Below, one piece after another: positions 52,701 to 60,129 of a stretch of 64,000 nt of DNA; position 1 is the stretch's first letter, and every line of letters begins with the position of its first letter. Below the pieces are notes generated by a model. The model searched no databases, was not told where the DNA came from, and worked only from the letters and a program-made list of their open reading frames with translations. This DNA comes from Pilimelia terevasa (GTDB lineage: Bacteria > Actinomycetota > Actinomycetes > Mycobacteriales > Micromonosporaceae). The translations under genes were made by a program, and so were the position numbers. Where the stretch lies: assembly GCF_014647915.1 (NCBI RefSeq), contig NZ_BMQC01000004.1, forward strand, positions 1 through 64,000, in the 5' to 3' direction.

Positions 52701-53349
52701 CGGCCGGGTCGGGGGCGGCCGCGGTCCGGTCCGCGATGTCGCGCGCGGCCCGCTGGTGGCCGGTCGCCACTGTGCCGGCGACGGCGGTCCTGACCTCCTC
52801 CGGCCTGCCGGAGCCGGCGAAGTCGTCGGCCTGCTCCAGGGTCTGCGGCGCCCGCGCGGCGATCGCGGCCGTCACCGCGGCGACGAACGCGGCCTTGTCG
52901 AAGACCCCCGGCGCCGCCGCGTCCATCCGCCCGGTGTGGGCCGCCTCGGCCTGCGCCTCGCGGTGGTCCGGCGGGGGCACGGCCGCCGCCTGGGCGGCGC
53001 GGACCTCGCGGGCCGGCGCCGGGTGCGCGCGGGTGGCGCCGGCCGCCTGCCGGACCCGGGCGGCGGCCGCCGCGAAGCGCGGGTCCTGCGCCGGGGCGAG
53101 CCCGGGCGGCGGCACCGCCGGGGCGGCCGTCGCCCGCTGCGCCACCAGGGCGGCGACCGCGGCGTTGCCGGCCGCGCGGTGCAGCGGCAGGAGGGCGCCG
53201 GCCGCCGGGCCGGCGGGACCCCGCCGCGGCGCCCCGGCCGCGGCCGGAGCGGGCCGGGTCGCGGCCGGAGCGCGGCGGGAGCCGGCGGGGTGGGGGGCGC
53301 GCGCGGCGGAGCCGGCGCGCACCCGGGCTGGTGAGCCGTCGGTCCGCAC
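49735..53349 (-). CDS. Putative eCIS cargo/polymorphic toxin with long helical body and unassigned C-terminal module
   Basis: About 1204 residues from a GTG at 53349; a GTG at 53322 is possible and the start is uncertain. Residues ~58-74 carry LHRAAGNAAVAALVAQR. Then comes a long Ala/Arg coiled region. From about 580 to 830 there is the helical core found in eCIS-linked polymorphic toxins: DPIGFLGNLVHAVRGGI, LTLVLSVLGLTWANVRARILRHLP, GIVWLISLLNPAAAFVKACQAIYQIV and GLGGISDKIKSVLEKVQRPVN. The last ~190 residues form a distinct module with GHIIDAVTWWNSNGRFTGPQ and NYELEPGSVNSLRG (conserved-looking His, Asp, Trp, Asn, Arg-Gly). The layout of constant body plus variable tip suggests an effector. 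The only minus-strand gene within the structural cluster. Confidence 0.8.
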   Translation of the reverse strand: MRTDGSPARVRAGSAARAPHPAGSRRAPAATRPAPAAAGAPRRGPAGPAAGALLPLHRAAGNAAVAALVAQRATAAPAVPPPGLAPAQDPRFAAAAARVRQAAGATRAHPAPAREVRAAQAAAVPPPDHREAQAEAAHTGRMDAAAPGVFDKAAFVAAVTAAIAARAPQTLEQADDFAGSGRPEEVRTAVAGTVATGHQRAARDIADRTAAAPDPAAARDKPVTALPPAPATPRPAPPTARDAAPKPAPAAQVRTGAGRAESDAAMRAAGVSEDQLARSHEPEFAAAVAARQEGRRHDAAAPAALRAREAATLAGATAAAGAAARAGVAGMAAAKTAATGRAAAGKAATKARDEAERARISTEIRAIFDTTRKDVEQLLADLDAGVAARFAEGEARCRAAFTADHRERMADYKRRRYGGWAGGLRWAKDKLVGMPAEANEIFAGSRRRYEAGMQEMISSIADHVGAGLARAKARIAAGRAQVARHVAEQPAHLRRIAGTAAAALADEFAALESAVDEKRAALVDDLAAQYVEARAAVDAEITAMQAENQGLWDRAREAVAGAVQTVLRLKDMLLGVLSRAADAVGLIIRDPIGFLGNLVHAVRGGIVNFAANIVDHLKTGLKAWLFGNLAAAGVALPDTLDARGILTLVLSVLGLTWANVRARILRHLPERVLTALESTLDVVRVLVTEGLPGLWALVVARLGDLKELVLGQIREFVVERIVKAGIVWLISLLNPAAAFVKACQAIYQIVMFFVEKAAQVKEFVDSVLDSVTAIARGGAGAVAGLVERSLAKALPTVLGMLASLLGLGGISDKIKSVLEKVQRPVNSVIDAVVGTVVKAGRGLLRGGALGRAGQWGRGQLDRGRRAAAGARDAAVRGARRAVDWLRLRTSFTAADGSGHALYWRGRGAAAALTVASGTPTVVAALLRGIAPKIRAAHPGLVGALAAAEANERAVQAEKAVVEQAGPAGRDPRAVDRLNAAMTAQATLLAPLIPVAYPALPPTASGFPAWVQPGHLVKRGPAVAIVQRLDPGTGGRGPLAHYLLVNPRTRFSSPWVPPSGATGRGADSPSVVTRDWQPKPATEARPYYMGPNPRRTDPIYQDVVNRMTGEGKIVNGQVRYARSPLGVPLPAGQAHLYPLSVCAMGHIIDAVTWWNSNGRFTGPQSAEVRAFMTNPINYELEPGSVNSLRGATLGQTYEPCPPGVP

Positions 53350-53655
53350 CCCTCGACGATGGCGGCCGCCCGGCGATCGGGGCCAAGGCAAGAGGCGGCC
53401 GTGCGTCCCCGATCCGTTGCCCCCGGGGGCAACGGCGGCCCCCGGGACAGCGGCCGGCCGGCGCCGGTGCGCGGCCGGCGGCACGCGGCGACCCCGCCGG
53501 CTGCCCCATCGGACAGGTCCGTCGGGGCAGCGAAACCGGCGGAGCGGGCCAGGCGCGTCCGGCCCGCGGCGCCGCCCGGACCGGCTGTCCATGCTGAAAA
53601 GGCCCCACCGGCGTCCGCACCGGACGGCCGCCGCGGGCCACCCAGAGGAGGACCG
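53350..53655. other. Divergent region between cargo gene and sheath gene, with shared 15-bp element
   Basis: 306 bp with no gene. It holds the start regions of the cargo gene (minus) and the sheath gene (plus). GAAAAGGCCCCACCG at 53596-53610 recurs with one mismatch at 58867-58881 before the second tube gene. A perfect SD (AGAGGAGGA) follows at 53644-53652. An inverted GC repeat around ttgcccccgggggcaa (53418-53433) may form a hairpin. Confidence 0.55.
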
Positions 53656-55239
53656 ATGCCCACCTACCTGTCGCCGGGCGTGTACGTCGAGGAAGCGGAG
53701 GCCGGGTCCCGGCCGATCGAAGGCGTCGGTACCGCGGTCGCGGCCTTCGTCGGCCTCGCCGCCGACGGCCCGGTCGACCAGCCCACGCTGGTGACGAGCT
53801 GGAGCCAGTTCACCAAGACGTTCGGGGAGTTCGTCCCCGGCTCGTACCTCGCCCACTCGGTCTTCGGCTACTTCCTCAACGGCGGCGGCAGCGCGTACAT
53901 CGTCCGGGTGGGCGGGGACGGCGCCGGTGCCGCGCCAACCGCCCAGGCCGCGCCCGCCCAGCTCGCGGCCGCGCCGCAGGCGCAGCTCGGCGGCTACACC
54001 GTCCACGCCCGGCCCGCGGCCCTGCCGGCCGGCCAGCGCGGCCCGGCGATCAGCGTCGAGGTCGGCGAGGCCGGCGGCGAGGCGGGCGAGGACGCGTTCA
54101 TCCTCGTGGTCAAGCGCGGCAACAAGGTCGAGGAGACGATCGGGCCGGTCACGACCGGCAAGGGCAAGGACAACATCGTCAGCGCGGTCCGCGAGCGGTC
54201 CCGGCTCATCACCGTCGAGGAGATCGCCGGAGCGCCCGCGCGGCCGGAGAAGGGCGTGGTCGAACTCGTGGCGCCGCCCGCGCCGGCCGCCGCGCGGCAG
54301 GCGGAGCAGCCGGCCGGCGAACCAGGCGTCCGCTCCGCGCGGGACTACGTCGGCGACGCCGCCGAGCGCACCGGCCTGGGCGGGCTGGAGGCGATCGACG
54401 ACATCACGATGGTCGCCGTCCCGGACCTGATGGCCGCCTACGAGCAGGGGGCCATCGACGCCGAGGCCGTCAAGGCGGTCCAGACCGGCATCATCGCCCA
54501 CTGCGAGCTGATGGGCGACCGGATGGCGATCCTGGACCCGCTGCCCGGCCACTCGCCGCAGCAGGTCAAGCAGTGGCGCGCCGACGGCGGCGGGTTCGAC
54601 TCCAAGTACGCCGCGCTGTACTACCCGTGGGTCAAGGTCTTCGACCCGACCGCCGGCATCAACCGGTACGTGCCGCCGTCCGGGCACATGGCCGGCATCT
54701 GGGCCCGCAACGACGACACCCGCGGCGTGCACAAGGCGCCGGCCAACGAGGTGATCCGCGGCGCGGTCGCCCTGGAGACCCAGCTCACCCGCGGTGAGCA
54801 GGAGCTGCTGAACCCGATCGGCGTGAACTGCCTGCGGGCGTTCCCCGGCCGCGGGATCCGGGTCTGGGGGGCGCGGACGCTGTCCTCGGACCCGGCGTGG
54901 CGGTACCTCAACGTCCGGCGGCTGTTCAACTACCTGGAGGAGTCGATCCTCACCGGCACCCAGTGGGTGGTCTTCGAGTCCAACGACGACGACCTGTGGG
55001 CGCGGATCCGGCGCACCATCAGCGCCTTCCTCGTCAACGAGTGGCGCAAGGGCGCCCTGTTCGGGCTCACCCCCGACGAGGCGTTCTACGTCAAGTGCGA
55101 CCGCGACACCAACCCGGCCGAGGGCATCGACGCCGGTCAGGTGGTCTGCGAGATCGGCGTCGCGCCGGTCAAGCCGGCCGAGTTCGTCATCTTCCGACTC
55201 GCCCAGTTCAGCGGCGGGACCTCCCTGGTAGCCGAGTAG
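53656..55239 (+). CDS. Contractile sheath protein (Cis2)
   Basis: 527 residues; SD AGAGGAGGA directly upstream. Starts with the sheath hallmark PTYLSPGVYVEEAEAGSRPIEGVGTAVAAFVG (in parts SPGVYVEE, VGTAVAAFVG). A low-complexity Ala/Gln insertion lies at about residues 93-115. The central part has VPDLMAAYEQG, DPLPGHSPQQVKQWR and YYPWVKVFDP. The C-terminal conserved domain contains NPIGVNCLRAFPGRGIRVWGARTLSSDPAWRYLNVRRLF (parts: RAFPGRGIRVWGART, YLNVRRLFNYLEESI), FESNDDDLWARIR and KPAEFVIFRLAQ. It polymerises around the tube and contracts to drive it outward. Only one sheath gene is present. Confidence 0.97.
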   Translation: MPTYLSPGVYVEEAEAGSRPIEGVGTAVAAFVGLAADGPVDQPTLVTSWSQFTKTFGEFVPGSYLAHSVFGYFLNGGGSAYIVRVGGDGAGAAPTAQAAPAQLAAAPQAQLGGYTVHARPAALPAGQRGPAISVEVGEAGGEAGEDAFILVVKRGNKVEETIGPVTTGKGKDNIVSAVRERSRLITVEEIAGAPARPEKGVVELVAPPAPAAARQAEQPAGEPGVRSARDYVGDAAERTGLGGLEAIDDITMVAVPDLMAAYEQGAIDAEAVKAVQTGIIAHCELMGDRMAILDPLPGHSPQQVKQWRADGGGFDSKYAALYYPWVKVFDPTAGINRYVPPSGHMAGIWARNDDTRGVHKAPANEVIRGAVALETQLTRGEQELLNPIGVNCLRAFPGRGIRVWGARTLSSDPAWRYLNVRRLFNYLEESILTGTQWVVFESNDDDLWARIRRTISAFLVNEWRKGALFGLTPDEAFYVKCDRDTNPAEGIDAGQVVCEIGVAPVKPAEFVIFRLAQFSGGTSLVAE

Positions 55240-55248
55240 GAGCAGGCC

Positions 55249-55692
55249 ATGGCACTCCCTGATCTCGACAGTTCGGTCGGCCACTCGTTCGGCCTGGAGT
55301 TCGACGGCGTTCTGATCAAGCAGATCACCGAGATCTCCGGGCTCAAGTTCGAGCAGGAGGTCATCGAACTCAAGCAGAACACCAACGACGGCAAGTACAT
55401 GATCAAGAAGCTGCCCGGCCGGCCCAAGGCCGGCGAGGTCACCCTCACCCGGGGCCTGACGTCCGACAACAGCTTCGAGAAGTGGGTCAAGGACTCCCGC
55501 TTCGGGAAGATGAGCACGGCCCGCAAGGGCGGCGCCATCGTGGTCTATGACTACGAGGGCGCGGCCATCAAGCGGTACAAGCTGGTCAACGCCTGGCCCA
55601 AGAGCCTGGAGATCGGCGCGCTGAAGGCCGGCGACACGTCCGTGTGCACCGAGAAGGTGGTCATCACGTACGAGAGCCTGGAGGTCGAGTAG
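55249..55692 (+). CDS. Inner tube protein (Cis1, gp19-like)
   Basis: 147 residues, typical length. GHSFGLEFDGVLIKQITEISGLKFEQEVIELKQ in parts: SFGLEFDGV, ITEISGLKFEQEVI; then LPGRPKAGEVTLTRGLTSDNSFEKWVKDSRFG and IVVYDYEGAAIKRYKLVNAWPKSLEIG. These are the standard T4 gp19/Hcp-like tube features. It stacks into the hexameric inner tube that is expelled on contraction. AGGAGC upstream of the ATG. 9 bp after the sheath gene, so co-translated in similar, high amounts. Codon use is noticeably optimal (AAG, ATC, GAG). Confidence 0.97.
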   Translation: MALPDLDSSVGHSFGLEFDGVLIKQITEISGLKFEQEVIELKQNTNDGKYMIKKLPGRPKAGEVTLTRGLTSDNSFEKWVKDSRFGKMSTARKGGAIVVYDYEGAAIKRYKLVNAWPKSLEIGALKAGDTSVCTEKVVITYESLEVE

Positions 55693-55694
55693 CC

Positions 55695-56144
55695 GTGCGC
55701 CGCTCCGTCGCGCTCGCCGACCTGCCGGCCGCGCCGCCCGCGCCCGACCAGCCCGGGGCGCGGGACCCCGCCCCGATGCACACCGAGTTCGCGTTCACGC
55801 TCCCGCGCGGGTACGTGGACGAGGCCGGCACGGTGCACCGCGACGGGACGATGCGCCTGGCGACCGCCCGCGACGAACTGGTGCCGCTGCGCGACGACCG
55901 GGTGCGCGAGAACCCGGCGTACCTGACCGTCGTCCTGCTCGGCCGGGTCGTGACCCGCCTGGGCACCCTGGCGGACGTGCACGCCGGCACCATCGAGGAC
56001 CTGTTCGCCGCCGACGTCGCGTTCCTCCAGGACCTGTACCGCCGGGTCAACGCCGAGGGGCACGCCCGCGCGAGCGTCGCCTGCCCGGCCTGCGCCCAGC
56101 GGTTCGAGGTGGACCTGGCGGGTGGGCGCCTGGGGGAATCGTGA
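55695..56144 (+). CDS. eCIS small protein with C-terminal CxxC (assembly-chaperone-like)
   Basis: 149 residues from the GTG at 55695, 2 bp after the tube stop. An ATG at 55776 would give the shorter version that starts at MHTEFAFTLPRGYVDE, where conservation probably begins. Segments: GYVDEAGTVHRDGTMRLATARDELVPL, ENPAYLTVVLLGRVVTRLG, IEDLFAADVAFLQDLYRRVN, then a half zinc-ribbon ASVACPACAQRFEVDL. The body resembles phage tail assembly chaperone-type proteins, which suggests a role in building the tube or tape. CxxC alone cannot bind zinc unless it dimerises. A small protein like this is usual at this place in actinobacterial eCIS loci. Confidence 0.8.
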   Translation: MRRSVALADLPAAPPAPDQPGARDPAPMHTEFAFTLPRGYVDEAGTVHRDGTMRLATARDELVPLRDDRVRENPAYLTVVLLGRVVTRLGTLADVHAGTIEDLFAADVAFLQDLYRRVNAEGHARASVACPACAQRFEVDLAGGRLGES

Positions 56145-56299
56145 CGTACGCGGCCGCGCAGCTCCACCGCGAGATCGCGTACGTCGCCTACCACTTCCAC
56201 TGGCCGCTGGACGCCCTGCTCGACCTGGAGCACGCCGACCGGCTGCGGTACGTCGCCGAGATCGGCGCCCTGAACACCCGCGTCAACGAGGGTGGGTGA
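56141..56299 (+). CDS. 52-residue eCIS protein (DUF6760-like)
   Basis: 52 residues: GTG at 56141 overlaps the previous stop by 4 bp and the TGA is at 56297-56299. The translation includes LHREIAYVAYHFHWPLDALL, then DLEHADRLRYVAEIGALNTRVNEGG. The composition is non-random: aromatic residues, an HFHW cluster and an amphipathic helix with E/R pairs, all preserved in frame. The pattern matches a short protein I associate with DUF6760 in actinobacterial eCIS loci; in phages, short ORFs at this position make chaperone/tape-adjacent products. It is easily missed because of its length. Confidence 0.75.
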   Translation: MTYAAAQLHREIAYVAYHFHWPLDALLDLEHADRLRYVAEIGALNTRVNEGG

Positions 56300-56305
56300 G
56301 GGGCG

Positions 56306-58771
56306 GTGTGGCCGTTCCGCCGGCACCGCCGCGCCGCGCCGCAGGTCGGGGGGGTGGGCGCCGCCGGTCCGGTGGCGCGGGCCGCCCGCGCGGGGTGGCG
56401 GGAGCTGTCGCCGCTGGCCCGGCTGATTGGGCCGGCGCCGCTGCTGCACACGGCGCAGCGGACCGCCGCGACGCTGACGACCTGGCAGGATCCGCGCCAC
56501 CTCACGACGCTGGCCCACGCCGTGCGCGCGGACGCGCCGGCCGGCGTCCTGCACGACGTGCCGGGCGTGGCACTGCCGGTCCGCGGCGCCGGCCCGCGGC
56601 CCGCCGGCCACCGGGCGCGGGCCTCCGCCGGTGTCGACGACCGGCCGGCGGCGGCCGCCGCCGCGCCGCCGACACCCGGCCGGGCGACCGGGGCCGTGCT
56701 GCCCACGCCGATCGGGCCACCGCTGACCGTGGCGTCCTCGCCGCCGGCCGACCGCGAACTGTTCGTCGCCCGCGACTGGTCCGCCACCGGGGATCTGCCT
56801 GCCACCGGGGATCTGTCTGCCGCCCGGGACCGGCCCGCGGCCGCGGGTGAACCCGCAGGCGAATCCCGCCCCCTGCCGCCGCCGGAGGCGGTGCCGCCGA
56901 CGCACACTGCGCCGACCCCCGCCTCCCCGCCGCCGGCCACCCCGCTCTCGCCGCCGGCCACCGCGCCCTCGCCGTCGGGTGCGCCGCCGCGCAGCGCCGT
57001 GCCGCCGCCGCTGGTCGTCGCCCGGGCGCCGGACGCCGCCGCACCGCCGCCCGCGCTTCCAGACCTGCGCCCCGCCGGACTGCCGGACGCGCCGCCCGTC
57101 GGTCACCCCGACCGGGCCGCTCCGCCGCGGCTGGGGCTGGGCGCGCCGCTGGGCACCGGCCGGGAGCCCGCGGAGGTACGCCGACCGGTACTGCCGGCGG
57201 GGACCGGCGCGGACACCGCCGGGCCGGTGCGGACCGGTCCGGCGACAGTGGCCCGCGCGGTGTCCACCGAACTGCCGGTGTCCGGCCCCCGGACCGCTCC
57301 GGCCCCCGGCCCCGGTACCCCGCCCGCCACCTCGCCCGCACCGGCGCCCGGTGCGGAGACGCCGGCCGCCCCGGAAACCGCGCCCGCCGTCCCGGCGACG
57401 ACGGCGGACCTTCCCGTGGTCGGGACGGTCAGCGCGCAGCGGGCGGCCGACCCGCCGCCGACCCCGGCGGCCGCCGACGTGTCCGCCGCGGTCGACGCCG
57501 CCTCCCCGGAGGCGTCCACTCTGATCGACACCGCGTTCCCGGGCGGTCCGCCAGCCCGTGATGTCACCTCCTCCGGCAGCTCCGCCGGGCTCGACACCGC
57601 GATCCCCGAGGCGGCCGCCGCCGGTGCCGCGCCGCCAGTGGCGGACGCCGCGCATTCTCCGCTGCCCGTGGCCGCCCGCCGGCCCGCGCCGGCACCGGGC
57701 TCGCCGCCGCCAGGGTGGACGTCTCCGCAGTCCGACGCCGGGGTACCGCCGCCGGTGGCGCGCCTGATCGGCGAACGGACGCCCCGCATCTATGCGGAGG
57801 GCGCGGGCACACCGGTCACCGGGTCCCACCCGGGCGGGACCGCGATCCCCGCCGCCGTACCGGTGGAGTGGAGACACCCGTCCTCGCCGGTGCAGCGCGC
57901 GGCGGAGAACCCGCCGACCGCCAGCCGGACGACCGCGCCCACCGGCGCGCCGCTGACGGCTGGCACGCCACCGCCTGCCCGCGTGCCGCTGACGGTCGGT
58001 GCGCCGCCGCCCGGTCCGGCCGCCTCCGGGGCGGCGCCGCGGGTTGGCCCGGTGGACTTCGGCGCGGGCGGGCGCGGCTCGGTGCAGCGACAGACCGCGC
58101 AGTTCCCGCACAGCGGGCCGGCCCAGCCGAGCGGTAACAACGCCCGCCCGCCGCTGGCGCCCGAGGCGCTGAGGGCCGCCAGTGGCCTTCCGGCGGTACC
58201 CGCACCCGCCCTGCCGGCCGCGCCCTATCCGACGGTTGAGTCGTATCCGACGGTTGCGGGACTGGCCGCCGACGCGCGCGCGCACCGGCCGGCGGCGCAC
58301 CCCGCCCCGCTGTCACCGCCCCCTCCCTTGGTGGTCGCGCGGGCGGCCAACCAGCCGCGCCCCTCGTCCGCGACCCCCGCGGCACCCGGGACACCCGCGC
58401 CGGCCGCCCACCCACCTGCCGCGGTCCTGCCCGCCGCCGCGTCCGCCGCGTGGGCGGCCGCGGACCGGGGCGCCGCGCCGCCGACCGCGGAGGAGCTGGC
58501 GGCGGCGTACCCGGACGTCTTCCACCTCCAGCGCGCCGACGGCACCGTGACCCTCACCGCCGCCACCCCTGAGGCGCAGGCGCACGCCGCCCCGCCACCT
58601 GCGGCCGGCGCCGCGCCCCCGGCCGGCCCGCCGGCCCCGTCGGCGGCCGCTCCGCCGGCCGGCCAGGAGGCGGTGCTCGCGTCCCTGTTCGACCCGCTGC
58701 TGCGCCGCCTGCGCGCCGAGCTGCGGCTGGACCGCGAGCGCCGCGGCCTCCTGACCGACCTGCGCCACTGA
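56306..58771 (+). CDS. Large Pro/Ala-rich low-complexity eCIS protein
   Basis: 821 residues, GTG start 6 bp after the previous stop. Only the two ends look structured: WPFRRHRRAAPQ and ARLIGPAPLLHTAQRTAATLTTWQDPRHL at the N-terminus; TAEELAAAYPDVFHLQRADGTVTL, then FDPLLRRLRAELRLDRERRGLLTDLRH at the C-terminus. The middle ~600 residues are Pro, Ala, Thr and Gly with scattered short repeats such as SATGDLPATGDL. The frame is kept for 2.5 kb with high third-position GC, which shows real coding. It sits where tape-measure or scaffold proteins sit in tail loci, but it lacks the helical pattern of a tape measure. Possible flexible linker, cargo or surface component. Confidence 0.75.
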   Translation: MWPFRRHRRAAPQVGGVGAAGPVARAARAGWRELSPLARLIGPAPLLHTAQRTAATLTTWQDPRHLTTLAHAVRADAPAGVLHDVPGVALPVRGAGPRPAGHRARASAGVDDRPAAAAAAPPTPGRATGAVLPTPIGPPLTVASSPPADRELFVARDWSATGDLPATGDLSAARDRPAAAGEPAGESRPLPPPEAVPPTHTAPTPASPPPATPLSPPATAPSPSGAPPRSAVPPPLVVARAPDAAAPPPALPDLRPAGLPDAPPVGHPDRAAPPRLGLGAPLGTGREPAEVRRPVLPAGTGADTAGPVRTGPATVARAVSTELPVSGPRTAPAPGPGTPPATSPAPAPGAETPAAPETAPAVPATTADLPVVGTVSAQRAADPPPTPAAADVSAAVDAASPEASTLIDTAFPGGPPARDVTSSGSSAGLDTAIPEAAAAGAAPPVADAAHSPLPVAARRPAPAPGSPPPGWTSPQSDAGVPPPVARLIGERTPRIYAEGAGTPVTGSHPGGTAIPAAVPVEWRHPSSPVQRAAENPPTASRTTAPTGAPLTAGTPPPARVPLTVGAPPPGPAASGAAPRVGPVDFGAGGRGSVQRQTAQFPHSGPAQPSGNNARPPLAPEALRAASGLPAVPAPALPAAPYPTVESYPTVAGLAADARAHRPAAHPAPLSPPPPLVVARAANQPRPSSATPAAPGTPAPAAHPPAAVLPAAASAAWAAADRGAAPPTAEELAAAYPDVFHLQRADGTVTLTAATPEAQAHAAPPPAAGAAPPAGPPAPSAAAPPAGQEAVLASLFDPLLRRLRAELRLDRERRGLLTDLRH

Positions 58772-58866
58772 CCGCCTGAAGCCCGCCCCGAAGCCCGCCC
58801 GGACGAAGCCCGCCCAGACACGGACCGCCCAGACAACGACCGTCCCGACCAGGACCGGCACGGCCC

Positions 58867-58881
58867 GAAAAGGCCGCACCG
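58867..58881. promoter_or_regulatory. Second copy of the eCIS upstream element
   Basis: GAAAAGGCCGCACCG matches 53596-53610 at 14 of 15 bases. It is 25 bases before the ATG of the second tube-like gene (45 in the case of the sheath). Here it can also form the small hairpin cggcc-cgaaaa-ggccg (58861-58876). Possible promoter element, processing site or regulator site that starts the baseplate half of the operon. Confidence 0.5.
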
Positions 58882-58906
58882 CCGGCACCGCCCGAGAGGA
58901 GTTCCG

Positions 58907-59350
58907 ATGACCGCCGCGGTGGACCGGGAGATCGGCGTCGCCGTCTGCTTCGTCGTGCGCATCGACGACGCGGACCTGGGTGTGTTCAATAGCTGCGACG
59001 GGCTCGGCTGCGAGGTGGTGCTGGAGCAGCGCGAGGAGGGCGGCAACAACGGGCACGTGTGGCAGTTGCCGACCCGGCTGAAGTACTCGACGGTGAAGCT
59101 CTCCCGGCCGGTGACCGCGGACTCGGCGAAGGTGCTGCGCTGGTTCGCCGGGCTGGCCCACGGGATCACCCGCAAGACGGCCACCATCGAGGCCCGCACC
59201 CTGGACGGCACGCTCGTGACGAGCTGGGCGCTGCAGGGCGTCGTACCGGTGCGCTGGACCGGCCCGCAGCTCAGCCCGGACTCGCCGAAGGTCGCCACCG
59301 AGACCCTCGAACTGGCCCACCACGGGTTCCTTGGCGGAGCCGGCGCGTGA
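58907..59350 (+). CDS. Second tube-like protein (tube initiator, Cis5-like)
   Basis: 147 residues; GAGAGGAG precedes the ATG. gp19-type fold: AVCFVVRIDDADLGVFNSCDGLGCEVVLEQREEGGNNGHVWQLP (parts: FVVRIDDADLGVFNSCDGLG, EQREEGGNN), KYSTVKLSRPVTADSAKVLRWFAG, and ATIEARTLDGTLVTSWALQGVVPVRWTGPQ. Compared with Cis1, it is more divergent and lies next to the baseplate genes, so it probably forms the first tube ring that connects the spike hub with the tube. A 135-bp gap with a shared upstream element precedes it. Stop overlaps cis7 by 4 bp. Confidence 0.88.
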   Translation: MTAAVDREIGVAVCFVVRIDDADLGVFNSCDGLGCEVVLEQREEGGNNGHVWQLPTRLKYSTVKLSRPVTADSAKVLRWFAGLAHGITRKTATIEARTLDGTLVTSWALQGVVPVRWTGPQLSPDSPKVATETLELAHHGFLGGAGA

Positions 59351-60129
59351 GCCCCTCGCCGGTCGCGTTCACCGCCGCGGGCGCCGCCCCCGCGGGCCGG
59401 GCCGGCGGCGCGCCGCCCGCCCTGACCCACGCGTACCTGGAACTGCGCGAGCCGCCGCCGGCCGGCAGCACCGCGGCGCCGGGCCCGCCGCGCGGGCGGA
59501 TCGACTTCCAGTTCAACCCCCGGGAGCTGGCCGTCGCCAAGAGCGCCCGGTGGAAGCGGGACGCCCAGAAGGGCGCGAAGAAGTCCGGCGTGCCGGAGTT
59601 CACCGGCGCCGACCCGTGCAAGCTGACCCTGGAGATGTTCTTCGACGCCACCGACCGGATGGACGAGGGCGTGGTGCGGTCGGTAGAGCGGCTGTTCACC
59701 TGCTGCGTGCCGACGGCATCGAGCCTGGACGCCAGGAAGCCGTCCCCGCCGTGGGTGATCTTCCGGTGGGGCGGGCTGACGGGGTTCCCGGCCTTCGTGT
59801 CGCAGGTGGCGGTGAAGTACACCCTTTTCACCCCCGGTGGGCTGCCGGTGCGCGCCACCTGCACGGTGACGATCGAGGAGATCGCGGGGGAGGCCGGCGG
59901 CCAGAACCCGACCTCGGGAGCGGTGACGGCGCACTGCAGCCGGGTGGTCGTCGCGGGCGACACCCTGGCCTCGATCGCCCAGGAGGCGTACGGGGACCCG
60001 CTGCTGTGGCGGCGGCTGGCGCAGGTCAACGGCGTCGACGACCCGCTGCGGCTGGCGCCCGGCCGCGCGCTGGTCCTGCCGGCGGCCGAGGAGCTGGCAC
60101 CGGCCGACGGGGGAGGCCCAGATGCCTAA
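59347..60129 (+). CDS. LysM-containing baseplate hub protein (Cis7)
   Basis: 260 residues, GTG start overlapping the preceding gene. The N-terminal 35 residues are a Pro/Ala tail. Core: RIDFQFNPRELAVAKSARWKRDAQKGAKKSGVPEFTG in parts FQFNPRELAVAKSARWKR, then CKLTLEMFFDATDRMDEGVV, WVIFRWGGLTGFPAFVSQVAVKYTLFTPGG. A C-terminal LysM domain (VVVAGDTLASIAQEAYGDPLLWRRLAQVNGVDDPLRLAPG in parts DTLASIAQEAYGDPLLWRRL) ends the protein. It corresponds to T4 gp53/Afp7-type hub proteins that connect tube and wedge. Overlaps the spike gene by 8 bp in another frame. Confidence 0.93.
   Translation: MSPSPVAFTAAGAAPAGRAGGAPPALTHAYLELREPPPAGSTAAPGPPRGRIDFQFNPRELAVAKSARWKRDAQKGAKKSGVPEFTGADPCKLTLEMFFDATDRMDEGVVRSVERLFTCCVPTASSLDARKPSPPWVIFRWGGLTGFPAFVSQVAVKYTLFTPGGLPVRATCTVTIEEIAGEAGGQNPTSGAVTAHCSRVVVAGDTLASIAQEAYGDPLLWRRLAQVNGVDDPLRLAPGRALVLPAAEELAPADGGGPDA

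Noticed and set aside
53350-55284. Extension of the cargo gene upstream through the sheath gene on the opposite strand
   Set aside because: The upstream part is antisense to the well-defined sheath coding sequence and shows no domain; the cargo start is placed in the divergent gap.
58861-58876. Hairpin cggcc-cgaaaa-ggccg as an intrinsic terminator before the baseplate genes
   Set aside because: The stem is only 5 bp and the downstream gene continues the same operon; a shared upstream element explains the GAAAAGGCC sequence better.
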